64,000 nucleotides of DNA, from contig UZAN01039476.1 in the NCBI GenBank assembly GCA_900618425.1, forward strand, positions 93,746-157,745. Reading direction: 5' to 3'. This stretch comes from Echinostoma caproni. Its lineage: Eukaryota; Platyhelminthes; Trematoda; Plagiorchiida; Echinostomatidae. The first letter of the stretch is position 1. Each line of letters starts with the position of its first letter. Shown here piece by piece: positions 45,201-57,944 of this stretch. Made by a program: the position numbers and the translations under genes. A model generated the notes under the pieces. It saw only the letters and a list, made by a program, of their open reading frames with translations, made no database searches and was not told where the DNA came from.

Positions 45201-48200
45201 TTCCGAGAGGGAGAAACTGTAGCGCAGCCAATCGAAGGGCGCGCCAGTCAGGCATCGGGCGGTTGTCTATAAAACGATAAAGGTGAGGTTATCTGAATGG
45301 TCAATTACACCTGCGTTTATAAATATGACAGAGGCGGGTGAGCAAAGAAACCGAGCTTGGGGTTAGTTAGAGTCGATGGTCGAGTTGTGAAGGGGTTGAG
45401 AGACCAGCGGTCAGATGAAGTATCAGTGGACCGATTAACTGAGCTAATTGAGCTTTGATCAAATTTGAGCTAAGGCAAAACAGACTGATGATATTACATA
45501 AGACATAAGAGACTAAATTGTGCATAGCAAGTAATATGATCAGGAAAGAACCACGCAGGTTGATAAAAGTAATTCACTTTCAAGATCGTGGTGAATGAAG
45601 CAGAGCAGCGGCAGTTATGTGGAGGGGCGGGTTGGCAATGTTGTACGCAAAGTCAATCCGACATCCGTACCATGCTAACAACAACGTCGAAACTAGCTTG
45701 TTCCGCGCTTAAAGTTTTGGTTTGAAAACGAAAATTGCAATCGCTTCCCACATCTACGTTCATTTGATCTCTCGGTTACGTCCAGTACGTACAACTTGAA
45801 AATAACCTAATATTCCTATGGGATCTGTGGAAAAAGGGCCCATTTTAATGATTCACATCTGAGCGGTAACTAACAGATTCATTGTGTGTCATTTCAGAGT
45901 TGGTTTAACATGATAAATTTGGAGATAGTTCCGATGGGTTTTCGGATAACGGCTCTCTTCAATATATTTCTTGATAAATTGAACAGCCCTCTGCGCTTCA
46001 CCGGACCTGGTTTTCAACTTTCACAACACCACTTAGAGACTATTCCTAATCCCGTAAAATGTGCGCATATAAAATATAGAAAAAGGCTTACGCGAAGCAA
46101 TGCTTTTTGACGAATTGTGATAGACGGAATGATAAATCAGCCCACCCACCCCAGTGCTGTTCGCTCATTTAGCCTTGTGCTCCTCCGTCAATAAATATAT
46201 CATTGACTACCGTTAGCCATCTCACAGTCATTTGCTCCGTGTGCCCACTTCTGCCATCGTTAAACACGGAATTTTACTCTTTCCATCGGATATCAGTACC
46301 TTTATCCTGAAACCGCTCGAAACAATTAAATTGATTCAAATAACTGGAAGCTGATTTGTTTAGTCAACGAAATATACTAATAGCTCTAAACGCTATACTT
46401 ACACGCCTAGTCATGTGTTTTCTGTCACGGGCTTGTTATGAGTGCATAGTAAAGCAGTGATTCAATTTGGGATGCAAATGACCGTGATTTGGTAATTTCC
46501 TAAACCAAATTGAAGCGCCTTACTTTAAAACGGTATGATCTTCACAGCTGGATTTTTCCATAGATGGGAATATGTCAGAGAATACTGGATGGCTCTCATT
46601 ATCATCACCACGTTTCTGAACGCAGCCATGATGATTTATAAACAGAAACATCAAATAAATCATTACACTTTACCTTTTCCTTCTTCGATTAATAAGTTAG
46701 TGAAATAAAGTTATCCAGCTGGTTCCGAATTTGCCGGAACATTGGTACCATATGGTGTTTATTTCACCAAAAAGACTGTCAAAACAAGACGAGTTTTAGA
46801 TGCGTTCGTGACTGAAATCATGCGACAAAGGATAATGGTTTTGATTCACTATAGAAATAACTGCGTACGTCCATATTTTCTAGCTGGGAAGAGGTCATTT
46901 TTTGCCTCCTTCTTGTTTGTCATTTCTAAGAGATTGTCAACTTACAATCAGAGGGCTAATACATGTAAAAATGTGGAACAGTTTTGGAAATTTGATTGGA
47001 AGCAATCCATAACCTTGAAAAGTTCATCTGACTTAGTTGTATTTCAAACCGATTCTGTCGATATATTTAATAGTCTACTTAATGCATTGATACAAATAAG
47101 GCCCCAAGTAAATAAAACTAAGACATTTGACTAGGAAAAGGATTTGGATTCCACATTGGACGTGCTGGTATTCAATGAACTTACATTTTAGTGTATTTTG
47201 ATATATGGTATTCAAATGTATGAGTAAACGGTCAATACTCAACCGCATAGTTGTAGGATCTCTCACTTGGTGAGAATACGACATGATGAAAAACTTTTAA
47301 TTAATATTTTGTTGATTGGCTCTTTATTTTGAAGTCAACAATAAAATCTAAAAAACATCCAGCTTACCCATTCAAAAAATAACACTCAAAATAAAAGCGC
47401 AACATTTTACGGCTAGTACGATCCAAATTTACATTTATCACGGCTGTTTGTTTTTGTATACAATATGTAAAGCGGTATGCAGAGCGGTATTTGGAATACA
47501 GAAGACAAGTAAATGAAAAGGAACTGTAGTGCTTTTCGGCAGTTTCGCTTACTATTACTGATCTGGCAAATAGATGTGTGTCAGTGTGTATGTACACCTG
47601 CTTATATAGCAAATCTATAAACAGAAATTTTCCGTTGCAAACTGTCTTCGTTATGCGTGGTAGATGGCGAAATTTCTTAAAAACGATAACCTTCTCAATT
47701 TTCCGTTTTTATTTGGCTTCTAAACATGCATCTGGTTAAAATTACATCTAAAGACGATATAGAACAGACACATATGTACTCGTGAACATGCATGATTTTC
47801 GGGAAAACAGTTTGTGGTTGTCTATATGAAATGGATTGGCGTGAAGAGAAATATCCGACTTGACTCGAGCTCCACGAATACTTCAATAGTGATTTCTAAC
47901 TCTCGGTTCATAAATATATCTACTTGAACAAAGGTAAACGTTCATCTCTTTCCAGTTCATGCCGGTGGTATGCATTGAATCTACGTGATACAAGAGTGGA
48001 CAAATTACCGGAATACGATACAATTCAGTGAAAGTGGCAACTAATTATCTACCACGCGCGTAATAAAACCGGCATTACGATATATTCAGTAAAAAACATT
48101 TTCTTCTTTGATGTGGTCAGCTGAGTCACCGTCATCTTCAAGTTGATGAACTGCACGTATTTTCTCGGGCATAATCAATATGACTTTTTCATTTAGTCAA

Positions 48201-49170
48201 CAAATGTACTGTGACCAATACGAGGTTGGAAAAAATGATAAATTCCTTTTTAGCACATTAAGATACTTAGGCCATAAAATATTCACAAGCATATACAAAA
48301 CTGTAGCAACAAGTCAGTTTACAATTTATTCACCCTATCAAATACACGCCTGAAAACAACGACCATTTGATTTCAAGCCTCTCTGGCGTTTCTTGATCGT
48401 GTTCTAACCTCTAATGTATGTTTCATCTTATTTCTTTGATGACCACAAATCGCGCGGGCAGATTACTTGCATTCTGGGTGTTTGAAGTATTTGGACCTTT
48501 GCTGTATCCTTCTCTGGTCAAATGTATGAATGCATAGTACTGTTTAGATAATTTATTGTTATAAACAATATAAACATTTCAGTTATATAGATTTATGAGT
48601 ATGTATGTGACAAATAACGGCCCCAGATTTGGTTCACATTTCCCGGCTACCAATTACTCGTCTGATCAAACAACGATTTTATAGAGAACACATTAGAAGA
48701 ACATGTCGGGTTTTCAATGCGGCGGAAATGTTTGTGATAGCCAGCAAAGAGCAACGGACAGCTGCTTCGTCTTGTTTGGGTGGGACTCATCAGCGGTGCG
48801 TACAGTGCCTGGTGTCTGTGAAAAACCAAAAGTTTGGGATAATCAAAACAATCACTATCTATATTTCGAGTTTTCCTTTAAAATTAATCACTCTGCAAGT
48901 ATTAAATATAGAATGATCAACTTAATTTATCATCTAATTGTTCTGTGTATTTATTTCATGATGACTTCGTTTATTGTAGGTTTACTTTGAGCCTACCCCG
49001 CTTAATCATCGACTGTTGTGCAATAAACTCTTTCAGATTCGAGTTAACTACCAAACATTCTTCTACTGCACCGTATCATTCTTCACGTTTAAATGGTTCC
49101 AGCTTTCAGTGTAGTAGATCGTGGTTTAAGAAACCTTATAAGAAACCGAATAATCCATATATTTCCTTAG
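45201..49170. other. no supported gene
   Basis: 45201-45430 may be 5' UTR of LINE copy 2. A plus frame at 45898-46110 follows a good acceptor (TGTGTCATTTCAG) and could end at a GTAAAA donor near 46056, giving about 50 unrecognised residues. The 130-codon plus frame at 46742-47134 and overlapping frames at 48629-48990 have no domain. Confidence 0.35.
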
Positions 49171-49455
49171 GTCGGACAGTATCAGTTTACAACGATCAAA
49201 CTCGTTGATCGCATACAAAATCCCTTGTACGGCCTGCTCTTTCACATAACGGCAAATGGTAGTGAAAATCTTACTCTATGCAAGTTCGATCTCAAGGTAT
49301 TCAGACTCTCGAACCTATGCGACGAGGTCGAATTCTGTGATTTTAATTACCCTCAATCGCCCACTCAAACGAGATATCTTCGATACCGTAACATTCCTAA
49401 TCCAGTTCGTTCCTGGGAGAGCTCAAATCAACTTATTTCTAGTCTCTACCAATGA
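49171..49455 (+). CDS. possible exon with a CUB-like pattern
   Basis: After an acceptor (ATATTTCCTTAG) the plus frame stays open for about 94 codons. It reads LLFHITANGSENLTLCKFDL, LCDEVEFCDF and RNIPNPVRSWESSNQLI. The spacing of a hydrophobic strand, FDL, a Cys, an acidic VE pair and S.NQL resembles a CUB domain, a secreted beta-sandwich. In the +1 frame just downstream (to 49528) STNEPAFSGFYKLNH resembles the closing GF...Y strand, which would need a frameshift near 49430. No downstream donor is identified. Pattern-matching of this sort is permissive: I could force similar fits onto unrelated frames, so the confidence is low. A decayed exon or a chance frame are the alternatives. Confidence 0.2.
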   Translation, partial: VGQYQFTTIKLVDRIQNPLYGLLFHITANGSENLTLCKFDLKVFRLSNLCDEVEFCDFNYPQSPTQTRYLRYRNIPNPVRSWESSNQLISSLYQ

Positions 49456-51780
49456 ACCGGCTTTCTCGGGGTTCTACAAACTGAATCACACCTCCCTCGT
49501 GTACGTCTTATTTGGATACCTTAGTTAAAACACCCTGTAATATGACAAGGTAATTTGAAGCAATAGTGAGTACTGCGTTCAATCCAGCACAGTTTTTCAG
49601 TAAACGTTTCAAAACCCCCTTCCGCCTTACGCGACCGATGCCTTAATGCTACAGTTACGTGCATCCGTATGCAATACAAGGGTTTTTTCACCAACACACT
49701 TAGTAAATATGAATCAACTGACTCGTTTCTCAATTGGCATTTCATTGACAAAAAGCACAAATCGTACTTTGATGAGAGACCTCCTTTCGAAATATGTTCT
49801 AGCCCTGAAACACCAAGGTATTATGAACAAAATCAATATCTGTGAGAAATTTCACACGATCCCAATCAGCAGTCGTACACATTGAATAGCTTGGCATGTT
49901 GTCGAAAGAGTGCACATTATTTGTTGTTGGGTCAATTAGGAAATGTTTTTATAGTTCCATGTTCCAGTTCAAAGTGTTTGGTGAAATCGAAGATGCAACA
50001 AGCATCTGGTTGTAAAGTAAGCACCATACACCCAGGGTATTTAGGGAATTGTAATGCTAAATTAATGACGCATTCCTTGTTCCATTACATCGATCGAATT
50101 GTGGAGTTGTATATCTACTCCTGTATTTGGTATTCTTTGTTTGCTTGCACACGTGCACCATAATTGATCAACCCAATGTGCAATATATTTGTCTCTTAGT
50201 TTTGCGTCAGTAGTTGAGCGGAATGAATGAAATGATAACATCTCGCGACATTAGTCTTCCTTTTATTCTGATATTTCGTAACTACCGTGGCAATTTGAAG
50301 ATGTGTGAAAAGTTCGAGTATTGATTTCCTAAAGATAACAGGATATACCTTTATTAAGTGTTGAATTGTGCAACATGAGGAATACCACTTTTGAGGGATC
50401 ATTGATAATAAACAATGAATATGCCGAAAAATCAATAACCAGAGAAAAATCTAGGTGCAATGGCTTGTGTGTCCGATTATATCGATTTACAATAAATTCA
50501 AGCGATCTTAACTATCTTGACAACACAACTAAACAGTATTTTCAATGCATACAGTAATTCAAATAACGGATTTGCAATCAAGGAGAAATCTTCAACGCTA
50601 CAAAATACATATACGCCAGCTGCTTCCGCTACCTCATACTCTTTCGTTAGTTCTACAGTACTAGTTTTTAATCACATTAAATGACCATCAAAGTAGTTCC
50701 ATTTCTTCCTGTTTTTAGTTTTGATTTTGCTCATATTCCCTGTTACTGAATCTCACCTGAGAATGTCAATTATTTCATGTAAATCTACTAATACACATTG
50801 GGAAATCCACCAGTGATATTTGAATCGCAGCTGAACAATTTCAGTGATTGCTATCTTTGTTTTACTCACATCAAAAAGTATTCTTATATTTAGAGTCCGA
50901 CGGAATAAAATGTTTCCATGAGCCTCAGGTCTGGAAGCTGCGATAAAGGGCGTGATCGATTTTTCAAACATAATATCTTGTGATCAGATTAGAATACACA
51001 TGCATAGTTACCATTTTCTAATGAAGATCTATTCTGGCTCAACTGCCGTCTTTGCAAGTTATGAGTTGTGAATTGCCAACCATTTAAGTCGTTCGAATAT
51101 CTCACTACCTACACTATCCAGCAAGGTTCACTACTACAATTGTTCTCTCACTGGTTTTGTACTTTATGTTTGTACCGACTGAACAGGGGCGTTTGTCTGG
51201 CTTTACGAACGAAATTGAATAAGTTAGTAAAAAATGGAACATAAATGCTGTGCTTCCATTGCAATTCGAATGTTTTGTCGTTACCGGACGTGATGAAAAA
51301 ACACCATTTAAACTGACAGAGCACAAAAAGTTTTCTTTATGACTCGGTCCACTTTTAAAGTTCCATTTCACAACTGCTCAGGACCCCCAGACGATAATTG
51401 TTCCGTAAACACACCGGAAGGATGAGCGGCCTTTTTGGTAAACTATAAACTCCAAATTTCACGTACCATGACTCACCATTTGTTTCAAACTTTTCCATAT
51501 TGGGATAGACAAGGACATTGATCAAGTAGTCAGAAAAGATAACGTTTGGTACATTGAAATTCTGCTTCTACTCATTGTTGCTATTTTTTATTAATGATCT
51601 TACCAAAGTTTATGAATCACATAGTAATCATTTATTCAGATTGTAAAAGTTTCCCGATGAGCCATAACCCCGGAGGCTAGTGCTGAGATGAGCAAGGCGC
51701 GAGGCACGCAACAAGTTCGCAAAGATTGTTTGTGCTATTTCGTGTAAATGAAAAATGAAAAACACGGTCTAATCAGCTGC
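49456..51780. other. no supported gene
   Basis: A 72-codon minus frame (50753-50971) ends exactly at a strong donor (CTCAG then GTGAGATTC) and contains LNIRILFDVSKTKIA; an acceptor may lie near 50940. It is unrecognised and not called. The remainder is AT-rich and featureless. Confidence 0.35.
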
Positions 51781-51935
51781 CTGGTGGCCGAGTGATTAGC
51801 ATGCCTGAGTTCTGTTTGTGAAGTCCCGGGTTCGATCCCCAGTCGGGTCGATGGATTCGCAATGTTGATGAAACTCAACCAGGTCAAAACAGCTGTCCAG
51901 TGCTTTCTAGTTTTTCAGTTCATGCTTTGCTGTGC
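51781..51935 (+). repeat. tRNA-headed SINE
   Basis: The head has a strong A-box-like TGGCCGAGTGATTAGC (about 51785-51800) and B box GGTTCGATCCC (51829-51839), as in leucine/serine-type tRNAs. It is followed by a body with GGTCGATGGATTCGCAA, GATGAAACTCAACCAGG, and CAGCTGTCCAGTGCTTTC. Acceptor-stem pairing is poor, so this is not a functional tRNA. The body is unlike that of the 12416/61757 SINE, so at least two SINE families are present. The 3' end is estimated from the loss of body-like sequence. Confidence 0.65.
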
Positions 51936-52849
51936 ACAATGAATTTCGCTGGTTAATGCAATTTAATACACGCTAGTTTTAGTTATTTCTGATGCAATTT
52001 CAGACAGTAATACTACTTCGCTATTTCACTCGGTTTGATGCAAACGTTGTTTCATTCTGCAATTTTGACGATTCACCCTTGCTTATAAAGGGATTTTCCA
52101 CATCACTGATTTTTTGACAAACTCTTAGTGTAGATTGTGTGCACACAATTTAGGTAAACGTAAGCAAATATTTACTTTGCTTGCGACCCAGTGTTAACTG
52201 CAAATAATCTAATCATTTCAGAGACTGTGAAGTGTCGTATATATAATATACGTAATACATTCTTATGATGGTTACCATATAAATTATTCTAAAAACGCAT
52301 ACTTCACCTCGTTTGACGTGCATTTGTAGCCTGTGAGATACGTTGGCTACGTGACTAAAGAATCATCCAAACGTATCACAGAACTCTGTTCCACAGGCAG
52401 GTACAAAGAGACGGTTAGGTAGAATTGCAGCTCGGATCACCTTCCGCCCGTCGACAAAGCAGATGTGAATAAATGACAGTGTATACGGAAGATATTCTTA
52501 AGAAACAAGAATGCATGCTTAAATCATAAGTGAGGAGATTTTCACTTTGATTTTCAATCCAAAACTATGTGTGAGCCAATGCATTACCTGAACTCAAATT
52601 TCTGATTTTCGTAAATGAAGGCCCTCCTAGTCGAAAGACAATCGTCATCAATAAGAAAACATTTGATTAATTTCACAACATTTCACGGTTCATCCGGCAG
52701 ACAGATTGCATTGAGGGATTTCGCTATATGGTTTAAAAATCTGTCTACCCAAGAGAAAGCTAGCAGGCAAAATTTGCTTCTCAAATATTCTAATAGTACC
52801 GCAAAATCCAATGATAAAATCTCAGTTTGGTGAGCAGGTTCGTTTTCAG
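51936..52849. other. no supported gene
   Basis: AT-rich. The 72-codon plus frame at 52615-52833 has no recognisable content. Confidence 0.4.
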
Positions 52850-52995
52850 TTATTCATATTCACATGAATGGATAACAACAAAAATGGTCAGCCACAAAAG
52901 CAAGTGGTATGTCAAATTTTCGTTAAATGGTTTTGAAGGTTTTAGCATTGGTAAATTCGATTCGCCCCAAATATTCAACGGTTGTACAAGTTCCG
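52850..52995 (+). CDS. candidate exon, unrecognised
   Basis: A 146-nt plus segment is bounded by a good acceptor (GTTCGTTTTCAG) and a strong donor (TTCCG then GTGAGTAT). The frame is open, with an upstream intron in phase 2 and a downstream one in phase 1. It would encode about 48 residues including HEWITTKMVSHKSKWYVKFS, LNGFEGFSIGKFDSP and QIFNGCTSS. The alternating hydrophobic strands suit an extracellular beta domain, and a CUB-like reading is possible but unproven. It lies 3.7 kb downstream of the 49171 candidate on the same strand. Chance donors and acceptors are frequent, so this is a hypothesis. Confidence 0.25.
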
Positions 52996-53090
52996 GTGAG
53001 TATAAAGTGGGTCTGGGTGCTCACAGAGGGAATCTTGAATCCAAAAATCTATTGTCACTCATACGCAATGCTTGCCCGTTCTTTATTACC
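52996..53090. other. candidate intron start
   Basis: If the exon candidate is real this is the beginning of its downstream intron; nothing else is visible. Confidence 0.2.
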
Positions 53091-53145
53091 TGATTGATTC
53101 TTTGGTTGACTGATTCATTGATTAATTGATTCATTCATTCATTAC
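53091..53145 (+). repeat. ATTGATTC/ATTCATTG microsatellite
   Basis: Imperfect tandem of ATTGATTC, ATTCATTG and ATTC units over about 55 bp. A simple repeat with no coding signal. Confidence 0.7.
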
Positions 53146-56100
53146 CTGAATCTTCTAAATACATCGACTAGCTTTGTTCCCTTGCGAACCATTGTTAATC
53201 AAAACTAAGGTAAATCTTCCTGGTCACATCATCAGCTTCTTATAAATAGATTACTAGGTTTGTTTTCCATACATTCAACAGTTCAACTTTTTTACTGCAA
53301 CAGCTTTTAGTTGGTCGGTTTTATATCTATCAACGAAATCCTTGTTTTATCTAATACATTAATTTGTAAGTTTTGGGACTATTGGGGCTATTGTCGTCTT
53401 AATATCGTGAAATCAGAGGGGATATGATCCTACTGCATCGGATTTTCCAACTGCTCAACCGTCCATTTAGATCTCTTTTGGTTCTATCAACCAATGTTCA
53501 TCTCAGAGGGCATCTACGGAAGTTGTCACTCCCAAAGAGCCGTCTTGACTGCAAACGCCATTCGTTTGCGGTGAATCGTGTTCCAATCCCAAAGTGCAAA
53601 CCCCCATGGTATTTGATAAGCGAAGCCTTCATAAGCTTTTCCCATAATAAACATTTGAATTTGAATGAAAGTGGTTTATAAATTGACAGCTGGACTTTGA
53701 GTTCTGCAACTTTATCATATTCGATACCAACCAATTTCTTTCACCAGTCTGCTCGACACAATTCTCTATTATTTGCTATTTTCTGTCTGAGTTCACGCAG
53801 AGAGGGACTCAACTCCTTGTTGGCGATATACCCATCGTTAGTTGGGGATGTCTTCCCATCTTGGGCTTTAGCGTCACCAAATTATGCCGCCATCTATAGT
53901 AGAACTTGAGAATTGTATGCTCACAGGATCCTCGTTAACTACTCACGTCCCTTTTCGTCTCGATTATCTGGTTGCTGCACACATTCTTAAAAAAGGTCCG
54001 GTTTCAGTTTCTTTCCTATTAGAGTAAACATACGAAAGCATATCTAAAAATTTTAAGATGTCAGGTATATACAAACACATATATAAAACATAATAATGAC
54101 ATTGTGTGCGCTGAGTCAGTAATTCTCCGGCCTTTTCGATAGGTTCCGCGCTTATTTACGGGTATGGCTATTAGCAAAAATATGTAAAGTCGTAATGATT
54201 CATTTATGCTGGATTTTAAAAAATCAAGTAACTGAATAAGTGGTCTTGGTGCATGTTTATGGCTGGCTTTAACTACACATTATCATTTTCTGAAGGTTTC
54301 ATAAGTAGACAGAATCGGATGCAAGTTGTTCGTTGATCGAAACTCTGCAAATCCTTCTACAAAGTGCATAATCCAGATAGTGACGCAAATTCTTGGCCCG
54401 TGTACTCGGCAAGGTTGAAGACCACGTGGCTTTGTTGACTGTCAGGAACACTCTAAGGTAGCAATAATCACGCGGTTGATCTGGGTAAACATGCCATTTA
54501 AACTCTATAAGATTTTTTCATGGATTTCCAAAGTTCGTGTTTCTAAAGTATACTAAGAAGACAAACTGGGTGACAGAACCAAATTACCAGCTCATTTACC
54601 ACCGACTGAACTTGGTGCTGACAAAAAGTGAAAGATTTGTTGGTTGGCATAACAAGTTATACTTTGGATTCCGGTTTATATTTGAGACTTTTACAATGAC
54701 AGTGGTGTTGTGGTACACACTAAAATGTACGATATAGTATGTCGAACGATTTCTTCTAAATGAAACATCGCCGGGACTGAAAAATTGTTTCACCGCCGAG
54801 GTTGTAAACGTTTGGAACCGATCTTTAGAAAAAGCCATAGAATATAGTCAAAAACCAATAAGACTGGTCGACACAAACCAACATTCCAATTCATGGCTTA
54901 AACGCTATGCGTACGTTTCAAATAGAACACAGAAAGTCAGGCAGAACCGGAAGAATACAATCGTTTGGAGTGGAAGATCGTTTCAGAAGTTCGCTCTTCT
55001 AATGCAGTACTGAAATTTTCGGTTTAGTCGTAATATCTTTGAGGAATGTTGGCATGGTTTGCTGAATACCCTACCAAAATGTCCCCGAGATTTTGTAACA
55101 GCTTCATCTGAACTAAAACTGTATGAAAAGAATGATTGAATAAAAACGTACCAAATCAGGTTGACTCCAGAGCTCTGAGAAACTTGGTGCGTCAAGAACA
55201 CGGTGAAAACTATTGTTTACTACATGAGAGAAATAGAGAGCAATAACAATCAAGCGATTTGCGAGAGCTGAGCAACAGGTTTGCCCGAAGTACTGCATTA
55301 GACCTGGAAAGTGAAGAAATCAATGATAGTTTCCACTTTTGTTCGCCACAAGTCATTAGGACTTTGGTTAAAGAATCCTGACGGATATTTACCTCATTGA
55401 ACGCAAATTATTGCGCTCTCCTGGGCTAAATATTTATTATTTTTCTTGAAACGATTTGAAGAATAAGCATCATAATATATTTTTGTTTAACTTAGAGATT
55501 ATTCAACTACTGTGACATCGAGGTTGTATAATTGAAATGGTAAATTTAGCTTTAATTTTGTTTTTAAAAATAGAAATTTGTGAAATTATGATGTTAATGA
55601 TCCATTCAATCCTCAGCCAACTCCTTGTAGTGGTTGCACTTCTTTTACAAAATATCTAGTGGAGGGTATTTCTCATCAAATGTTTCCAGCGTGTAACAAA
55701 GGACGATTATCTTATACTTCAAGGCACTGGTTTGAATCGGCTAAATGATTTACCCAATCGCTACTTTTGAGGCACTAATCCATCAACTATGAACTGAAAT
55801 TTAAAGCGTTACTACCAGCAGATGATTTTGCACAATAGTCTTATCCATGAATGAAAGATTTGATTTTCATATGCATTTTTCAGATTTCTTGATTCTCAGC
55901 CAGCTGTATTGAGCTCTTGACAACGTTTTCAAAGAGAATTCTGTCAATAACTTCTTAACGTCGTAAATTAATAAATAATTATCATTATCTACATGTTATG
56001 CACAAGGTACATATATTGTTCCATCTAAACACTAGCTTCAGATCTGAAAATTGAAAAATAATCAAGACAAACAAACAATGATGATTTCATATTTGACCGG

Positions 56101-57944
56101 AGAAGAATCATGATAAACGGATGAAACGATCAATGGGAAGAACGTTGGTCTGGGAATTGAAATCATTTAGCTGGACCAGTTTGTTTTGATCAAACCCCCG
56201 GGGCAGAACAAACTGAAATCACGATTGTTGAGTGTGGGTGGACACTGTTATCGAACTTGTCCGCTCCGTGCATGTTTTTATTGAATGAAGAAACAATCAA
56301 CCGGCAGACATCTTTGTTCACAACCCTCGAATGATATTCGTCTGAGTGCGGTGGAAACATAGAATGCTATCTAATGTTTTCAGGTTTCAACGTTGGAAAA
56401 TTCATTAGATATTCAAGCAGCTTTACTCAACCTCAGGAGTGGATCCAAAAGAAACATTTTCTTCTACACCAAAATCGTCTTCACGTTCTAAATGTGGCAA
56501 AGAGCACTTTCGTGGTCTGATTGTAGCTAACATTTCTAACTAAATACGAAGATTAATTTAGTACTGAATCCGGTAAATCAATTTACCTGTTGAAAGAAGT
56601 GGCGACTATTTTTGTAAGTTTATTCAAAGGACTTTCTCAGTTCTTGTGAATTAGAATCAGACAAAGCATTGCTGAATTCTGAAAACATTCTGGGATAGAA
56701 AATACTACAGTAAATTGGAAAGTTTGTTTAAGAAATGAGGACTACATTTCAGAAAAATATGATAAATGAGAGGGAAATTTTTAGTTCAAAACCACATTGG
56801 AAAATATATTACGGTTTATAGTATGAAACTCACAACTGTGATAATATACTGGTAACAGGCAATGATGAACCATGGAAATATTGTTGAATTGTAATGCAGA
56901 GTAATTTCATCGTCCTTAAGTTAAAAACATTGCAGAACACAACCGGACACTGAACTGTCCTCATTCACAGATGAAAAGTAACTTAACGTACTAATATTGA
57001 TAAGCAAATGGTATAATGAATTATCCTACATGATCAACTGTAGTTGCATTTCACTCTGACCAAGGGTATTTAGCAGAAAATCGAATTGCCAACCCTGGGA
57101 AATTCACTCAAAATGCTTAAACATGTTTGGGCGAAAATCTGGTTTGCAGTCAATATTTCACACTATCACTGACATCCTGAAAAAGCGGAGCTATTCCATG
57201 TATAACGAATGACCTATATAGCCATGCATTACCTGCACGCTTCATTCTACGTAACGGACTCTCGGAGCTAAATTTCAATGAGCCACTTCAATCGGATGAA
57301 CAGCCGACGATTTTATTTACTCCTGTGACATTTTAGTGATTTTAAAGCAATTATTGAAGCAAACCGGAGAGCAAATAACCCAAGAAAGCATAAAACTAAT
57401 CATGAATGAGACCAATGAGAGATCTATTGAAAATGTAGGATGTAAAAGTGTGAATTAGGTGTTTATGGGAGACCCCAACAAAAGAATACCAACTAGTTCC
57501 CTCTACAACGTGAGTCTAGGAACATGACTAACTATTTTTGAATCTCAGACTTGCAAGTCTTAAAAATGAGAAAGACCACCGTGACGGCTTGTCACAAGTG
57601 AAACAGGAAGCACATAATCATAACAATAATGATACTAAACATGCTTTACAATTTTGTATTTCTTAAACAGATGGTTGTGTTTCGGCGAAAGACTACCACA
57701 ATAAGGAAAAAGGTAGACATTTGGTAGAGTATATCGACTCCGGGGAAAGGCCATCTACGAAATATCAGTTGCTTCTAACTTGTGGGTTCCGCAAGCCAAC
57801 CAGCTAAAAACGACATTCTGCAATGATAAACCCCGAATCAAAATTGTCGCTGGACATATTAATGGACACATTAACCATGCTGGTTTACAACCGTGAGCCA
57901 CAGGAACCAGCACTCTCAGTGAAGGTCGAAGAATCTCTGAAGCC
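53146..57944. other. no supported gene
   Basis: A long AT-rich interval with only short, unrecognised frames (for example 53424-53681 and 54537-54737 plus). The last 200 bp could be rearranged upstream sequence of the Gypsy fragment, but no reverse transcriptase, RNase H or integrase zinc finger is readable there. Confidence 0.4.

Noticed and set aside
46742..47134. 130-codon plus ORF with a faint CUB-like ending
   Set aside because: The resemblance is limited to a few hydrophobic positions and there is no acceptor to bound an exon.
48629..48916. Plus frame with HIRRTCRVFNAAEMFVIASK, suggestive of a Penelope-like RT end
   Set aside because: No GIY-YIG motif or RT motif follows, and competing frames overlap it.
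50753..50971. Minus ORF ending at a strong donor, with strand-like segments
   Set aside because: A CUB-like fit could be made here too, on the opposite strand from the other candidates, which shows how permissive that match is.
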